The notes under the pieces: model-generated
The model's input: the letters and a program-made list of their open reading frames with translations, nothing else
Databases searched by the model: none
What the model was told of the DNA's origin: nothing
Shown here: positions 1 through 5,411 of the stretch, piece by piece
Layout of the letters: each line of letters opens with the position of its first letter
How positions within the stretch are numbered: position 1 is the first letter of the stretch
Source: Firmicutes bacterium CAG:95
GTDB taxonomy: Bacteria; Bacillota; Clostridia; Lachnospirales; Lachnospiraceae
Assembly (NCBI GenBank): GCA_000438155.1
Contig: FR902980.1
Location: forward strand, 103,121 to 108,531
Length of the DNA stretch: 5,411 nucleotides
Direction: 5' to 3'
Program-made: the position numbers and the translations under genes

Positions 1-527
1 TCGGAAGAGATACGGCTCTTGTGATTTCTCTGTTGAAGATGGTGAACCATATGACGGTCAATTCTGAGATTACATCCATCCGTCATGCAGCAGCCATGTT
101 AGGACAGAAGGAATTGAAGAAATGGATCAACACTGCGGTGACCAGTCAGCTCTGTGCAGATCGTCCGAATGAGATTATGCGTGTTTCCCTGCTCCGGGCG
201 AAATTCGCAGAGAATCTGGCAACTGTATTCGAAATGGGCGGTCAGGCAGGAGAGTTGTTCTTAATGGGATTGTTCTCGGTACTTGATCTTATTATTAATA
301 AGCCGATGGAAGAGGCTCTTAAGATGGTAAAGGTTTCTAAGGAGATTGAGGAAGCACTCATTGAGGATAAAGGACACTTTGCACCGGTGTTAGAGTTTGT
401 GAAGCAGTATGAGAGTGCCAACTGGCAGGAAATTGACCGCACCATGTTACTGAACCATATGGATTCCAAACAGGTATATGATGCGTACATTACGGCTCTG
501 CGCTGGTATCGTGATCTGTTTTCGTAA
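1..527 (+). CDS. EAL-HDOD-type signalling protein, C-terminal part (5' truncated by window edge)
   Basis: The reading frame is open from position 3, giving about 174 visible residues, and ends at TAA 525-527. The visible part matches the HDOD half of the EAL-HDOD (YuxH-like) family. It starts in a helix reading GRDTALVISLLKMVNHM, followed by EITSIRHAAAMLGQKELKKWI (the 'SI..A...LG...L..W' HDOD signature), an R-A-K-F-A-E-N helix, and the family hallmark FLMGLFSVLDLIINKPMEEAL. Family members are about 400 residues long, with an EAL domain (cyclic-di-GMP phosphodiesterase fold, sometimes degenerate) at the N-terminus, which would lie left of the window. HDOD domains are non-catalytic helical modules linked to signalling and regulation in the cytoplasm. 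A GTG at 21 could be read as a start, but it falls inside the HDOD fold and has conserved sequence in frame before it, so the gene is partial. The stop is reinforced: TAA, TAG, TAA follow in frame (525-533). Transcription converges on the minus-strand operon. Whether the missing EAL domain is active cannot be told. Confidence 0.85.
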   Translation, partial: GRDTALVISLLKMVNHMTVNSEITSIRHAAAMLGQKELKKWINTAVTSQLCADRPNEIMRVSLLRAKFAENLATVFEMGGQAGELFLMGLFSVLDLIINKPMEEALKMVKVSKEIEEALIEDKGHFAPVLEFVKQYESANWQEIDRTMLLNHMDSKQVYDAYITALRWYRDLFS

Positions 528-529
528 TA

Positions 530-545
530 GTAACTATTCAGAGCC
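530..545 (+). repeat. Left terminal inverted repeat of the 528-686 element
   Basis: The 16 bases match the reverse complement of 669-684 at 15 positions, with one G/A difference near the inner end. It begins three bases after the HDOD gene's stop codon. Confidence 0.75.
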
Positions 546-668
546 ATGCAAATTATGACAATATGGACGTCGAATGCTCGCATTCGTAAGGACATTTGGC
601 ATAATTTATATGGCGAAGTAACCACATTCGTAAAACTCAAGTTGCGTTAGCAACGGTTTTACGAATGG

Positions 669-684
669 GGTTCTGAATAGTTAC
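669..684 (-). repeat. Right terminal inverted repeat of the 528-686 element
   Basis: This is the partner of 530-545. It directly abuts the perfect inner stem 625-636/656-667, so the whole right third of the element is base-paired in a folded form. Confidence 0.75.
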
Positions 685-686
685 TT

Positions 687-832
687 GTAATAAGTATATG
701 GGAACTACTCTGATCCATGACAGAAAGAGTATAGCAGATCAGGAAAGAAAGAAACAGAAATACAAACATAGAAATAATAAAAATGCTGATAATCATTCGA
801 AAAAGAATTGGTTATCAGCATTTTTTGATTTC
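687..832. other. Non-coding interval between element and operon end
   Basis: After the inverted-repeat element come about 90 bases (690-778) that are purine-rich on the plus strand from about 740 and show no convincing gene, promoter or conserved RNA. The stretch then runs into the terminator at 779-826. A 54-residue frame (698-862) exists but lacks a ribosome binding site and reads through the terminator into the 3' end of the opposite-strand DUF4317 gene, so it is not called. Confidence 0.6.
779..826. terminator. Bidirectional intrinsic terminator between convergent genes
   Basis: A perfect 14-bp stem pairs 779-792 (AAAAATGCTGATAA) with 812-825 (TTATCAGCATTTTT). It can extend inwards through a further imperfect stem (ATTC/GAAT) to a GAAAAA loop at 799-804. 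On the plus strand the stem ends in six Ts (821-826). On the minus strand it is followed by TTTTTATTATTT. It therefore suits ending both the HDOD gene transcript and the DUF4317 operon, whose stop codon lies only six bases away. Confidence 0.9.
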
Positions 833-1990
833 CTATTCTTCTTCATCCGCCACATCTTCTAAGGATACACCCTGATGAATGGTAATGCCGTTCACTTCAA
901 CATGATCGTTGATTTCGATGACAAGACAGCGTTTGCCGTCGATCTGCAGAGTATTGACCAGATCCGCACGTTCCGGATTCACCTTTACGACAACATCGGG
1001 GGTCTTTACCTCGAAGGTGCGGACATTTGCCACATTGTTCACAAAGAGAGAGGTATCTTCTCCGGCGGCTGCATCATAGAGCTTATCGAAATCAGTCAGT
1101 TTTTCTTCCTTGACGCCGCTCTTTTCAAAGAGGCTTTTCACCTGATGCTTGTCAAGAGTTAAAGGCTCCGGAATCTCTTTGTGCTCCTCGATCATTTCCG
1201 TCAAATTTTCATGGATATTTTTCACCACTTCGTATTCGACCTCATCGCCAAGCGTTTCCTCGATCAAAGCCTGAAAGGCTTCCTTCTGTGTCCCGGCAGA
1301 CAAAGGCATGGTACAGCCAAGAATGTTTTCTACGAATTCGCTATGTGCTTCCTCCGGATTCTTGGAATAGAAGAGCGTAGAGTGAATATCGGTTGCACGG
1401 TCGTTGAAGCTCGGGAAGAGAAAGCCGGTTTCGGGCATTTCTACCACCCAGTCACGGATACGGTTATGGAATTCATTGTTGATGTTGTCATAGCTTAAGC
1501 CGGGCTTTGAAAGATTCACCGGACAGATACAGCACATGATGTATTCAAATACCGTATCAGAAGCATCATCCATGGTTAAACCATCCGTGGTCTTTCCCGG
1601 AACGTCATAAGCGTCATGGATGAGCAGAATCAGGTAGTTGCCGACGTATTCATACGTATTGATGACACGGTCATAAAACTCTTCGATTAAGGCATCATCC
1701 TTTAATTTACTGTCACGCAGGGCAAGAAGGGCAGCCTGGGTGCCTCCTTCCTGTTCGCTTGCAAGGGGAAAGTCCAGATTTAAGAGATTCTTTCCGAGAC
1801 TTCCCGATAAGGTTTTGCGCAGTAGTTCAAAGTATTTAAAAATTTCTTCTTCCGGAAGGGAGAGAAAGGCTTCTTTAAATTCGGTCTTTTTATTCTTTTC
1901 CCCATCGACATAGCAGCCACAGATTCTGGTAATGGAGCAGTTGCTTGGGGTATAAAGGCGTTTCAGTTCGTTGATTTCCTGTTTGATCAC
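833..1990 (-). CDS. DUF4317 family protein, unknown function
   Basis: This 385-residue protein appears full length. I recognise it as DUF4317 from signature stretches such as NCSITRICGCYVDGEK (17-32), YVGNYLILLIHDAYDVPGKT (115-134), CPVNLSKPGLSY (156-167), RIRDWVVEMPETGFLFPSFN (177-196) and FEVKTPDVVVKVNPERADLV (326-345). DUF4317 is found mainly in anaerobic Firmicutes and no biochemical role is known to me. No signal peptide or clear membrane segment is visible, so it is probably cytoplasmic. Two cysteine groups stand out, C18/C24/C26 and C153/C154/C156, plus C226 and C355; a metal-binding role is possible but unproven. The C-terminus is acidic (DVADEEE). The GTG start at 1988-1990 fits the family's N-terminus (M-x-K-x-E-I-N-E-L-K) and is preceded by AGGAGG ten bases upstream. 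It overlaps the TGA of the upstream iron-sulfur protein gene by four bases, indicating one operon and likely translational coupling. It is the last gene before the terminator. Confidence 0.9.
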   Translation of the reverse strand: MIKQEINELKRLYTPSNCSITRICGCYVDGEKNKKTEFKEAFLSLPEEEIFKYFELLRKTLSGSLGKNLLNLDFPLASEQEGGTQAALLALRDSKLKDDALIEEFYDRVINTYEYVGNYLILLIHDAYDVPGKTTDGLTMDDASDTVFEYIMCCICPVNLSKPGLSYDNINNEFHNRIRDWVVEMPETGFLFPSFNDRATDIHSTLFYSKNPEEAHSEFVENILGCTMPLSAGTQKEAFQALIEETLGDEVEYEVVKNIHENLTEMIEEHKEIPEPLTLDKHQVKSLFEKSGVKEEKLTDFDKLYDAAAGEDTSLFVNNVANVRTFEVKTPDVVVKVNPERADLVNTLQIDGKRCLVIEINDHVEVNGITIHQGVSLEDVADEEE

Positions 1991-4900
1991 GAAGCGTCTT
2001 CCTCCTTCTTATGAAGATTTTTCTGAGCTGTAGAAAGCATCAGTTTAATACGGTTCAACTGGTTTACTTCACTGGCACCCGGATCGTAGTCGATGGCAAC
2101 AATGTTGCTTAATGGATAGTGCTTGCGAAGCTCTTTGATGACACCTTTACCTACGACATGGTTGGGCAGGCAGGCAAACGGCTGGGTGCAGACGATGTTA
2201 TTGACACCGCTGTGGATCAGTTCAATCATTTCACCGGTCAGGAACCATCCTTCTCCGGTCTGGTTACCAATGTTTACGATCGTTTTTGCATTTTTCACCG
2301 TTTCATAAATGCTGCTCGGAGGCGTGAAGTGGGTACTCTTCTCAAAGGCATGGCGTGCACTTCCGCGAAGGAATTCAATGCCACGGATACCGAGACGGGA
2401 AATCAGGGCGGTCTTTTTGCTCATGCCCAGATAATCAGCTTTATAAATCTGGTTGTAGAAGCAGTAGAGCATGAAGTCTACCAGATCCGGCACAACGGCC
2501 TCTGCTCCTTCGGATTCTAAGAGATCCACAAGGTAATTGTTGGCAGCTGGTGCAAATTTTACCAGAATTTCACCGACGATACCGACGCGGGGCTTTACTT
2601 CATTCGTAATCGGAATTGCATCGAAGTCGGCAATGATCTGACGGCACATTTTGTTAAAAGTGGCAAAACGCATATGTTTTCCGGAAACAAATTCGCAGCA
2701 CTTCTTTAACCATTTCTGATGTACTTCTTCTACAGAGCCTTTGGTCTGTTCATAAGGACGCATACGGTATACACAGCGCATGAAGATATCGCCAAAGAGG
2801 GCAGCGTAGGCAACACGCATCAGCATTTCGGCATTCAGATGGAATCCGGGGTTTGTTTCAATACCGCCAAGATTTAGGGAAATAACCGGGATCTGCGGCA
2901 TTCCGGCCTTCTCTAAGGCACGGCGGATAAAGCCGACATAGTTGGTTGCACGACATCCGCCACCGGTTTGTGTCATAATGACGGCTACCTTGTTAAGATC
3001 ATATTTACCGGATAGCAAGGCATCCATAATCTGACCGACCACCATTAAGGAAGGGTAGCAGGCATCGTTGTTTACATATTTTAATCCGACATCTACGGCA
3101 CGACGGTTATCGTTTCCGAGAATCTCAAAGTTGTATCCGCAGGCACGGAACGCAGCCTCAATGACATCGAAATGGATTGGAGACATCTGCGGAGCAAGAA
3201 TGGTATAGTCCTTTCGCATTTCCTCAGTAAAGGGCACCTTCGTGATGGCACTGGAGCGGATCGTACGCTGCTTGTTCAGCTTTTCCCTGACACGGATCGC
3301 AGAGAGCAGGGATCGGATACGGATTCTGGCAGCGCCGAGGTTATTTACCTCATCAATTTTCAGACAGGTATAAATCTTATCTGAGCCTGTCAGAATATCA
3401 TTAACCTGATCAGTCGTAACAGCATCCAGACCACAGCCAAAGGAATTTAACTGAATCAGATCCAGATTATCTACGGTCTTTACATAGCTTGCGGCTGCGT
3501 AGAGACGGGAGTGGTACATCCACTGGTCGGAAACGATTAACGGACGTTCCGGCTTCGCCAGATGGGAAACGGAATCCTCGGTTAGAACAGCAATATCATA
3601 AGAGGTAATCAGCTCCGGAATACCATGGTTGATTTCAGGGTCGATATGATAAGGTCTTCCGGCTAAAACGATACCACGCTTTCCGGTCTCCTTTAAATAT
3701 TGTAGGGTTTCCTCTCCCTTTTTCTGCATGTCAGTACGTGCGGCATTTAATTCGTTCCATGCCTTTTCACTTGCAGCAATGACCTCTTTGGAGGGAAGCT
3801 CTTTAAACTCACGAACCAGTGCTTCAGTGATGGTTTTGAGGTCACGGAAGGACATGAACGGATTCCTTAGAATGACTTCACCACGTTCGATTTCTTCCAC
3901 GTTATTCTTGATATTTTCAGAATAAGAGGTAACAATCGGGCAGTTGTAGTGATTGTTGGCGTCCTCAAATTCATTACGTTCATAAAAGAGAGCGGGATAG
4001 AAAATAAAATCGACCTTCTGGTTGATGAGCCAGCTGACATGTCCGTGAGCCAGCTTTGCCGGGTAACATTCGGATTCACTCGGAATGGATTCAATGCCAA
4101 GCTCATAAATCTTACGATTGGATACCGGAGAGAGAATCACACGGTAGCCGAGCTCCTTAAAGAAGGTTGCCCAGAAAGGATAATTTTCGTACATGTTAAG
4201 CACACGTTGAATGCCGACGGTGCCACGTGTGGCTTCTTCGGCTGAAAGCGGTTCATAACCGAAGACTCTCTTTAATTTATAATCAAACAGATTGGGAACG
4301 TTGTTCTCATTTTTCTGTTTGCCAAGACCACGTTCGCAGCGGTTGCCGGAAATGTACTGACGTCCACCGGAGAACTTGTTGATGGTCAGACGGCAATTGT
4401 TGGTACAGCCCTTACATTTTGCCATGCTGGTTTCAAACTGCAGGGATAAAATCTTGTCAAAGGGCAGCATGGTCGTTTCGTAATCTGTGCTGTAACGCTC
4501 TCTGGCAATAAGGGCAGCACCGAAGGCACCCATGATTCCGGCAATGTCCGGACGGATGGCTTCACAGCCGGCAATCTTTTCAAAGCTTCGCAAAACAGCA
4601 TCGTTATAGAAGGTTCCGCCCTGTACCACGATGTTTTTACCAAGAGCAGAAGCATCGGATACCTTGATGACCTTAAATAAGGCATTCTTGATGACAGAGT
4701 AGGCAAGTCCTGCGGAAATGTCCGGGACGCTGGCGCCCTCCTTCTGTGCCTGCTTTACCTTGGAATTCATGAATACAGTACAACGGGTACCTAAGTCAAT
4801 CGGATGCTCGGCAAAGAGAGCGGCCTTTGCAAAATCATGGACACTGTAATTTAAGGACTTGGCAAAGGTCTCAATAAAGGAACCGCATCCTGAGGAGCAG

Positions 4901-5411
4901 GCTTCATTGAGCTGCACACTGTCTACGGTCTGATTCCTGATCTTGATACATTTCATATCCTGGCCGCCGATATCTAAGATACAATCCACGGAAGGATCGA
5001 AGAATGCTGCCGCATAATAATGGGCAACGGTCTCTACTTCGCCGTCATCTAAAAGGAAAGCAGCCTTCATAAGCTGTTCCCCGTATCCGGTAGAGCAGGA
5101 GCGGACCACATGCACATCGGGAGGGAGCTGCTTGGAAATTTCCTTCATGGAACGAATGGCCGTCTTCAGGGGACTACCGTCGTTACTGCTGTAGAAGGAA
5201 TAAAGTAAGGAGCCGTCTTCTCCGACAAGTGCAATCTTCGTGGTCGTACTTCCAGCGTCGATACCCAGATAGCAGTTTCCGTGATACGTGGATATATCTG
5301 CGGTTTTTACGTGGTGGGTTTCGTGGCGCTTACAGAATGCATCGTATTCTTCTTTGCTTGCAAAGAGAGGATCCATACGTTCTACTTCAAATTCCATTTT
5401 GATATCGGAAG
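1987..5411 (-). CDS. Acyl-CoA dehydratase activase-related iron-sulfur protein, N-terminally truncated by window edge
   Basis: Residues are numbered from the first in-window ATG (5395-5397), giving 1,136. An ASKHA ATPase module of the BadF/HgdC activator type spans about 42-300: phosphate loop GIDAGSTTTK (45-54), LDIGGQDMK (141-149), NEACSSGCGSF (164-174), GTRCTVF (203-209) and QGGTFYND (259-266). C167 and C206 match in sequence context and 39-residue spacing the two cysteines that hold the bridging [4Fe-4S] cluster in HgdC. A linker carries C328, C331, C335 and C354 (CKGCTNNC...GNRCERG). Next comes a DUF2229-like region (about 395-700) with SESECYPAKLAHGH, AGRPYHIDPEINHGIPE and NSFGCGLDA. 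A dehydratase D-component-like region (about 730-1125) has NNDACYPS, TQTGGGCRATNY and QPFACLPNH. The family is expected to couple ATP hydrolysis to injecting a low-potential electron into a partner Fe-S centre in the cytoplasm; the substrate is unknown. Codons upstream of the ATG (Ser-Asp-Ile-Lys) stay open to the edge with no ribosome binding site, and relatives are about 1,400 residues with a first ASKHA domain, so the N-terminus is probably missing. Confidence 0.92.
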   Translation of the reverse strand, partial: SDIKMEFEVERMDPLFASKEEYDAFCKRHETHHVKTADISTYHGNCYLGIDAGSTTTKIALVGEDGSLLYSFYSSNDGSPLKTAIRSMKEISKQLPPDVHVVRSCSTGYGEQLMKAAFLLDDGEVETVAHYYAAAFFDPSVDCILDIGGQDMKCIKIRNQTVDSVQLNEACSSGCGSFIETFAKSLNYSVHDFAKAALFAEHPIDLGTRCTVFMNSKVKQAQKEGASVPDISAGLAYSVIKNALFKVIKVSDASALGKNIVVQGGTFYNDAVLRSFEKIAGCEAIRPDIAGIMGAFGAALIARERYSTDYETTMLPFDKILSLQFETSMAKCKGCTNNCRLTINKFSGGRQYISGNRCERGLGKQKNENNVPNLFDYKLKRVFGYEPLSAEEATRGTVGIQRVLNMYENYPFWATFFKELGYRVILSPVSNRKIYELGIESIPSESECYPAKLAHGHVSWLINQKVDFIFYPALFYERNEFEDANNHYNCPIVTSYSENIKNNVEEIERGEVILRNPFMSFRDLKTITEALVREFKELPSKEVIAASEKAWNELNAARTDMQKKGEETLQYLKETGKRGIVLAGRPYHIDPEINHGIPELITSYDIAVLTEDSVSHLAKPERPLIVSDQWMYHSRLYAAASYVKTVDNLDLIQLNSFGCGLDAVTTDQVNDILTGSDKIYTCLKIDEVNNLGAARIRIRSLLSAIRVREKLNKQRTIRSSAITKVPFTEEMRKDYTILAPQMSPIHFDVIEAAFRACGYNFEILGNDNRRAVDVGLKYVNNDACYPSLMVVGQIMDALLSGKYDLNKVAVIMTQTGGGCRATNYVGFIRRALEKAGMPQIPVISLNLGGIETNPGFHLNAEMLMRVAYAALFGDIFMRCVYRMRPYEQTKGSVEEVHQKWLKKCCEFVSGKHMRFATFNKMCRQIIADFDAIPITNEVKPRVGIVGEILVKFAPAANNYLVDLLESEGAEAVVPDLVDFMLYCFYNQIYKADYLGMSKKTALISRLGIRGIEFLRGSARHAFEKSTHFTPPSSIYETVKNAKTIVNIGNQTGEGWFLTGEMIELIHSGVNNIVCTQPFACLPNHVVGKGVIKELRKHYPLSNIVAIDYDPGASEVNQLNRIKLMLSTAQKNLHKKEEDAS
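2001..2006 (-). promoter_or_regulatory. Shine-Dalgarno (AGGAGG) for the DUF4317 gene
   Basis: On the minus strand AAGAAGGAGG (2001-2010) lies inside the last codons of the upstream gene. Ten bases separate AGGAGG from the GTG at 1988-1990. The slightly long spacing together with the GTGA stop/start overlap supports re-initiation or coupled translation and supports the GTG as the real start. Confidence 0.8.

Larger units (their letters stand above)
528..686. mobile_element. MITE-like inverted-repeat element with nested hairpins
   Basis: The ends form an imperfect inverted repeat: 530-545 (GTAACTATTCAGAGCC) pairs with 669-684 (GGTTCTGAATAGTTAC) at 15 of 16 positions. Inside are two further arms. 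Arm 1 pairs 544-557 with 600-613 (12 of 14) and encloses a perfect hairpin, CGAATG-CTCG-CATTCG, at 571-586. Arm 2 pairs 625-636 with 656-667 (12 of 12) and encloses GTTGC-GTTA-GCAAC at 641-654. The hexamer CATTCG or its complement CGAATG occurs four times, twice each, and CATTCGTAA occurs at 581-589 and 625-633. No coding frame is evident inside. A direct repeat GTAATA lies at 524-529 and 687-692 and could be a target duplication; the exact borders (528 or 530 to 684-686) are uncertain. The small size, terminal repeats and lack of a gene suggest a non-autonomous element moved in trans, but a REP-like or structured 3'-UTR repeat is also possible. It would be transcribed in the 3' region of the HDOD gene. 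Confidence 0.65.

Noticed and set aside
21..527. Complete 168-residue gene starting at GTG 21
   Set aside because: The frame is open back to position 3 with conserved HDOD sequence (GRDTAL), and no ribosome binding site is visible, so the GTG is an internal valine codon.
242..640. 132-residue frame on the minus strand
   Set aside because: It lies antisense to the conserved HDOD coding sequence and starts within the inverted-repeat element. Its product shows no recognisable family.
571..654. CRISPR-like array from repeated CATTCG motifs
   Set aside because: The repeats are too short, irregularly spaced and palindromic within one element. There are no regular spacers and no cas genes.
706..742. 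Short inverted repeats (CTGATC/GATCAG and TACTC/GAGTA) after the element
   Set aside because: Five- and six-base stems with long loops and mutually competing pairings are expected by chance, and no T-run follows.
698..862. 54-residue frame on the plus strand (starts MGTTLIHDRK)
   Set aside because: It has no Shine-Dalgarno, its codons run through the intrinsic terminator, and it ends inside the opposite-strand DUF4317 gene. The lysine/asparagine-rich composition reflects an A-rich spacer.
875..1498. Plus-strand frames of 95 and 105 residues opposite DUF4317
   Set aside because: They are antisense shadows of a recognised conserved gene, with no ribosome binding sites or family resemblance.
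2119..4706. Several 60-130 residue frames on both strands inside the large gene
   Set aside because: They overlap the continuous, motif-rich activase/dehydratase-like frame and have implausible composition, so they are frame shadows.

Overview
The window looks like a chromosomal fragment from an anaerobic Firmicute, most likely Clostridia of the Lachnospiraceae type. This rests on the recognised families: a DUF4317 protein, a very large activase/2-hydroxyacyl-CoA-dehydratase-like iron-sulfur protein, and an EAL-HDOD-type signalling protein. GC content is moderate, the genetic code is standard, and the genes end in an intrinsic terminator. The genus cannot be fixed from this sequence alone.

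Layout: (1) Positions 1-527, + strand, hold the 3' end of an EAL-HDOD-type protein; its EAL half lies off the left edge. (2) Positions 528-832 are a non-coding interval between convergent genes. Its left half is a compact element of about 157-159 bp with 16-bp terminal inverted repeats and two nested hairpin arms. It sits directly after the stop codon and is flanked by a GTAATA direct repeat, so it looks like a MITE-type insertion. Its right half ends in a strong bidirectional intrinsic terminator (779-826). (3) Positions 833-1990, - strand, encode a DUF4317 protein of unknown function. (4) Positions 1987-5411, - strand, encode an iron-sulfur protein of at least 1,140 residues. It carries an ATPase (ASKHA/BadF-HgdC-like) module, a four-cysteine linker and two regions resembling the dehydratase D-component. 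Its frame stays open to the right edge, so it is probably truncated at its N-terminus.

The two minus-strand genes form a tight operon. The stop of the large gene (TGA) and the start of the DUF4317 gene (GTG) overlap by four bases, with a strong Shine-Dalgarno inside the end of the large gene. This suggests coupled translation and a shared task. By family knowledge, the large protein should use ATP to push a low-potential electron from its activator cluster into a second metal centre. Its substrate is unknown, and so is the role of DUF4317, but DUF4317 has two cysteine clusters that fit a metal or redox role. The left-hand signalling gene is transcribed towards this operon and shows no sign of functional linkage.

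The most interesting points are the single-chain activase/dehydratase architecture, the coupled cysteine-containing DUF4317 protein, and the structured inverted-repeat element. Both window edges also match Illumina adapter sequence, which may explain why the contig stops there.
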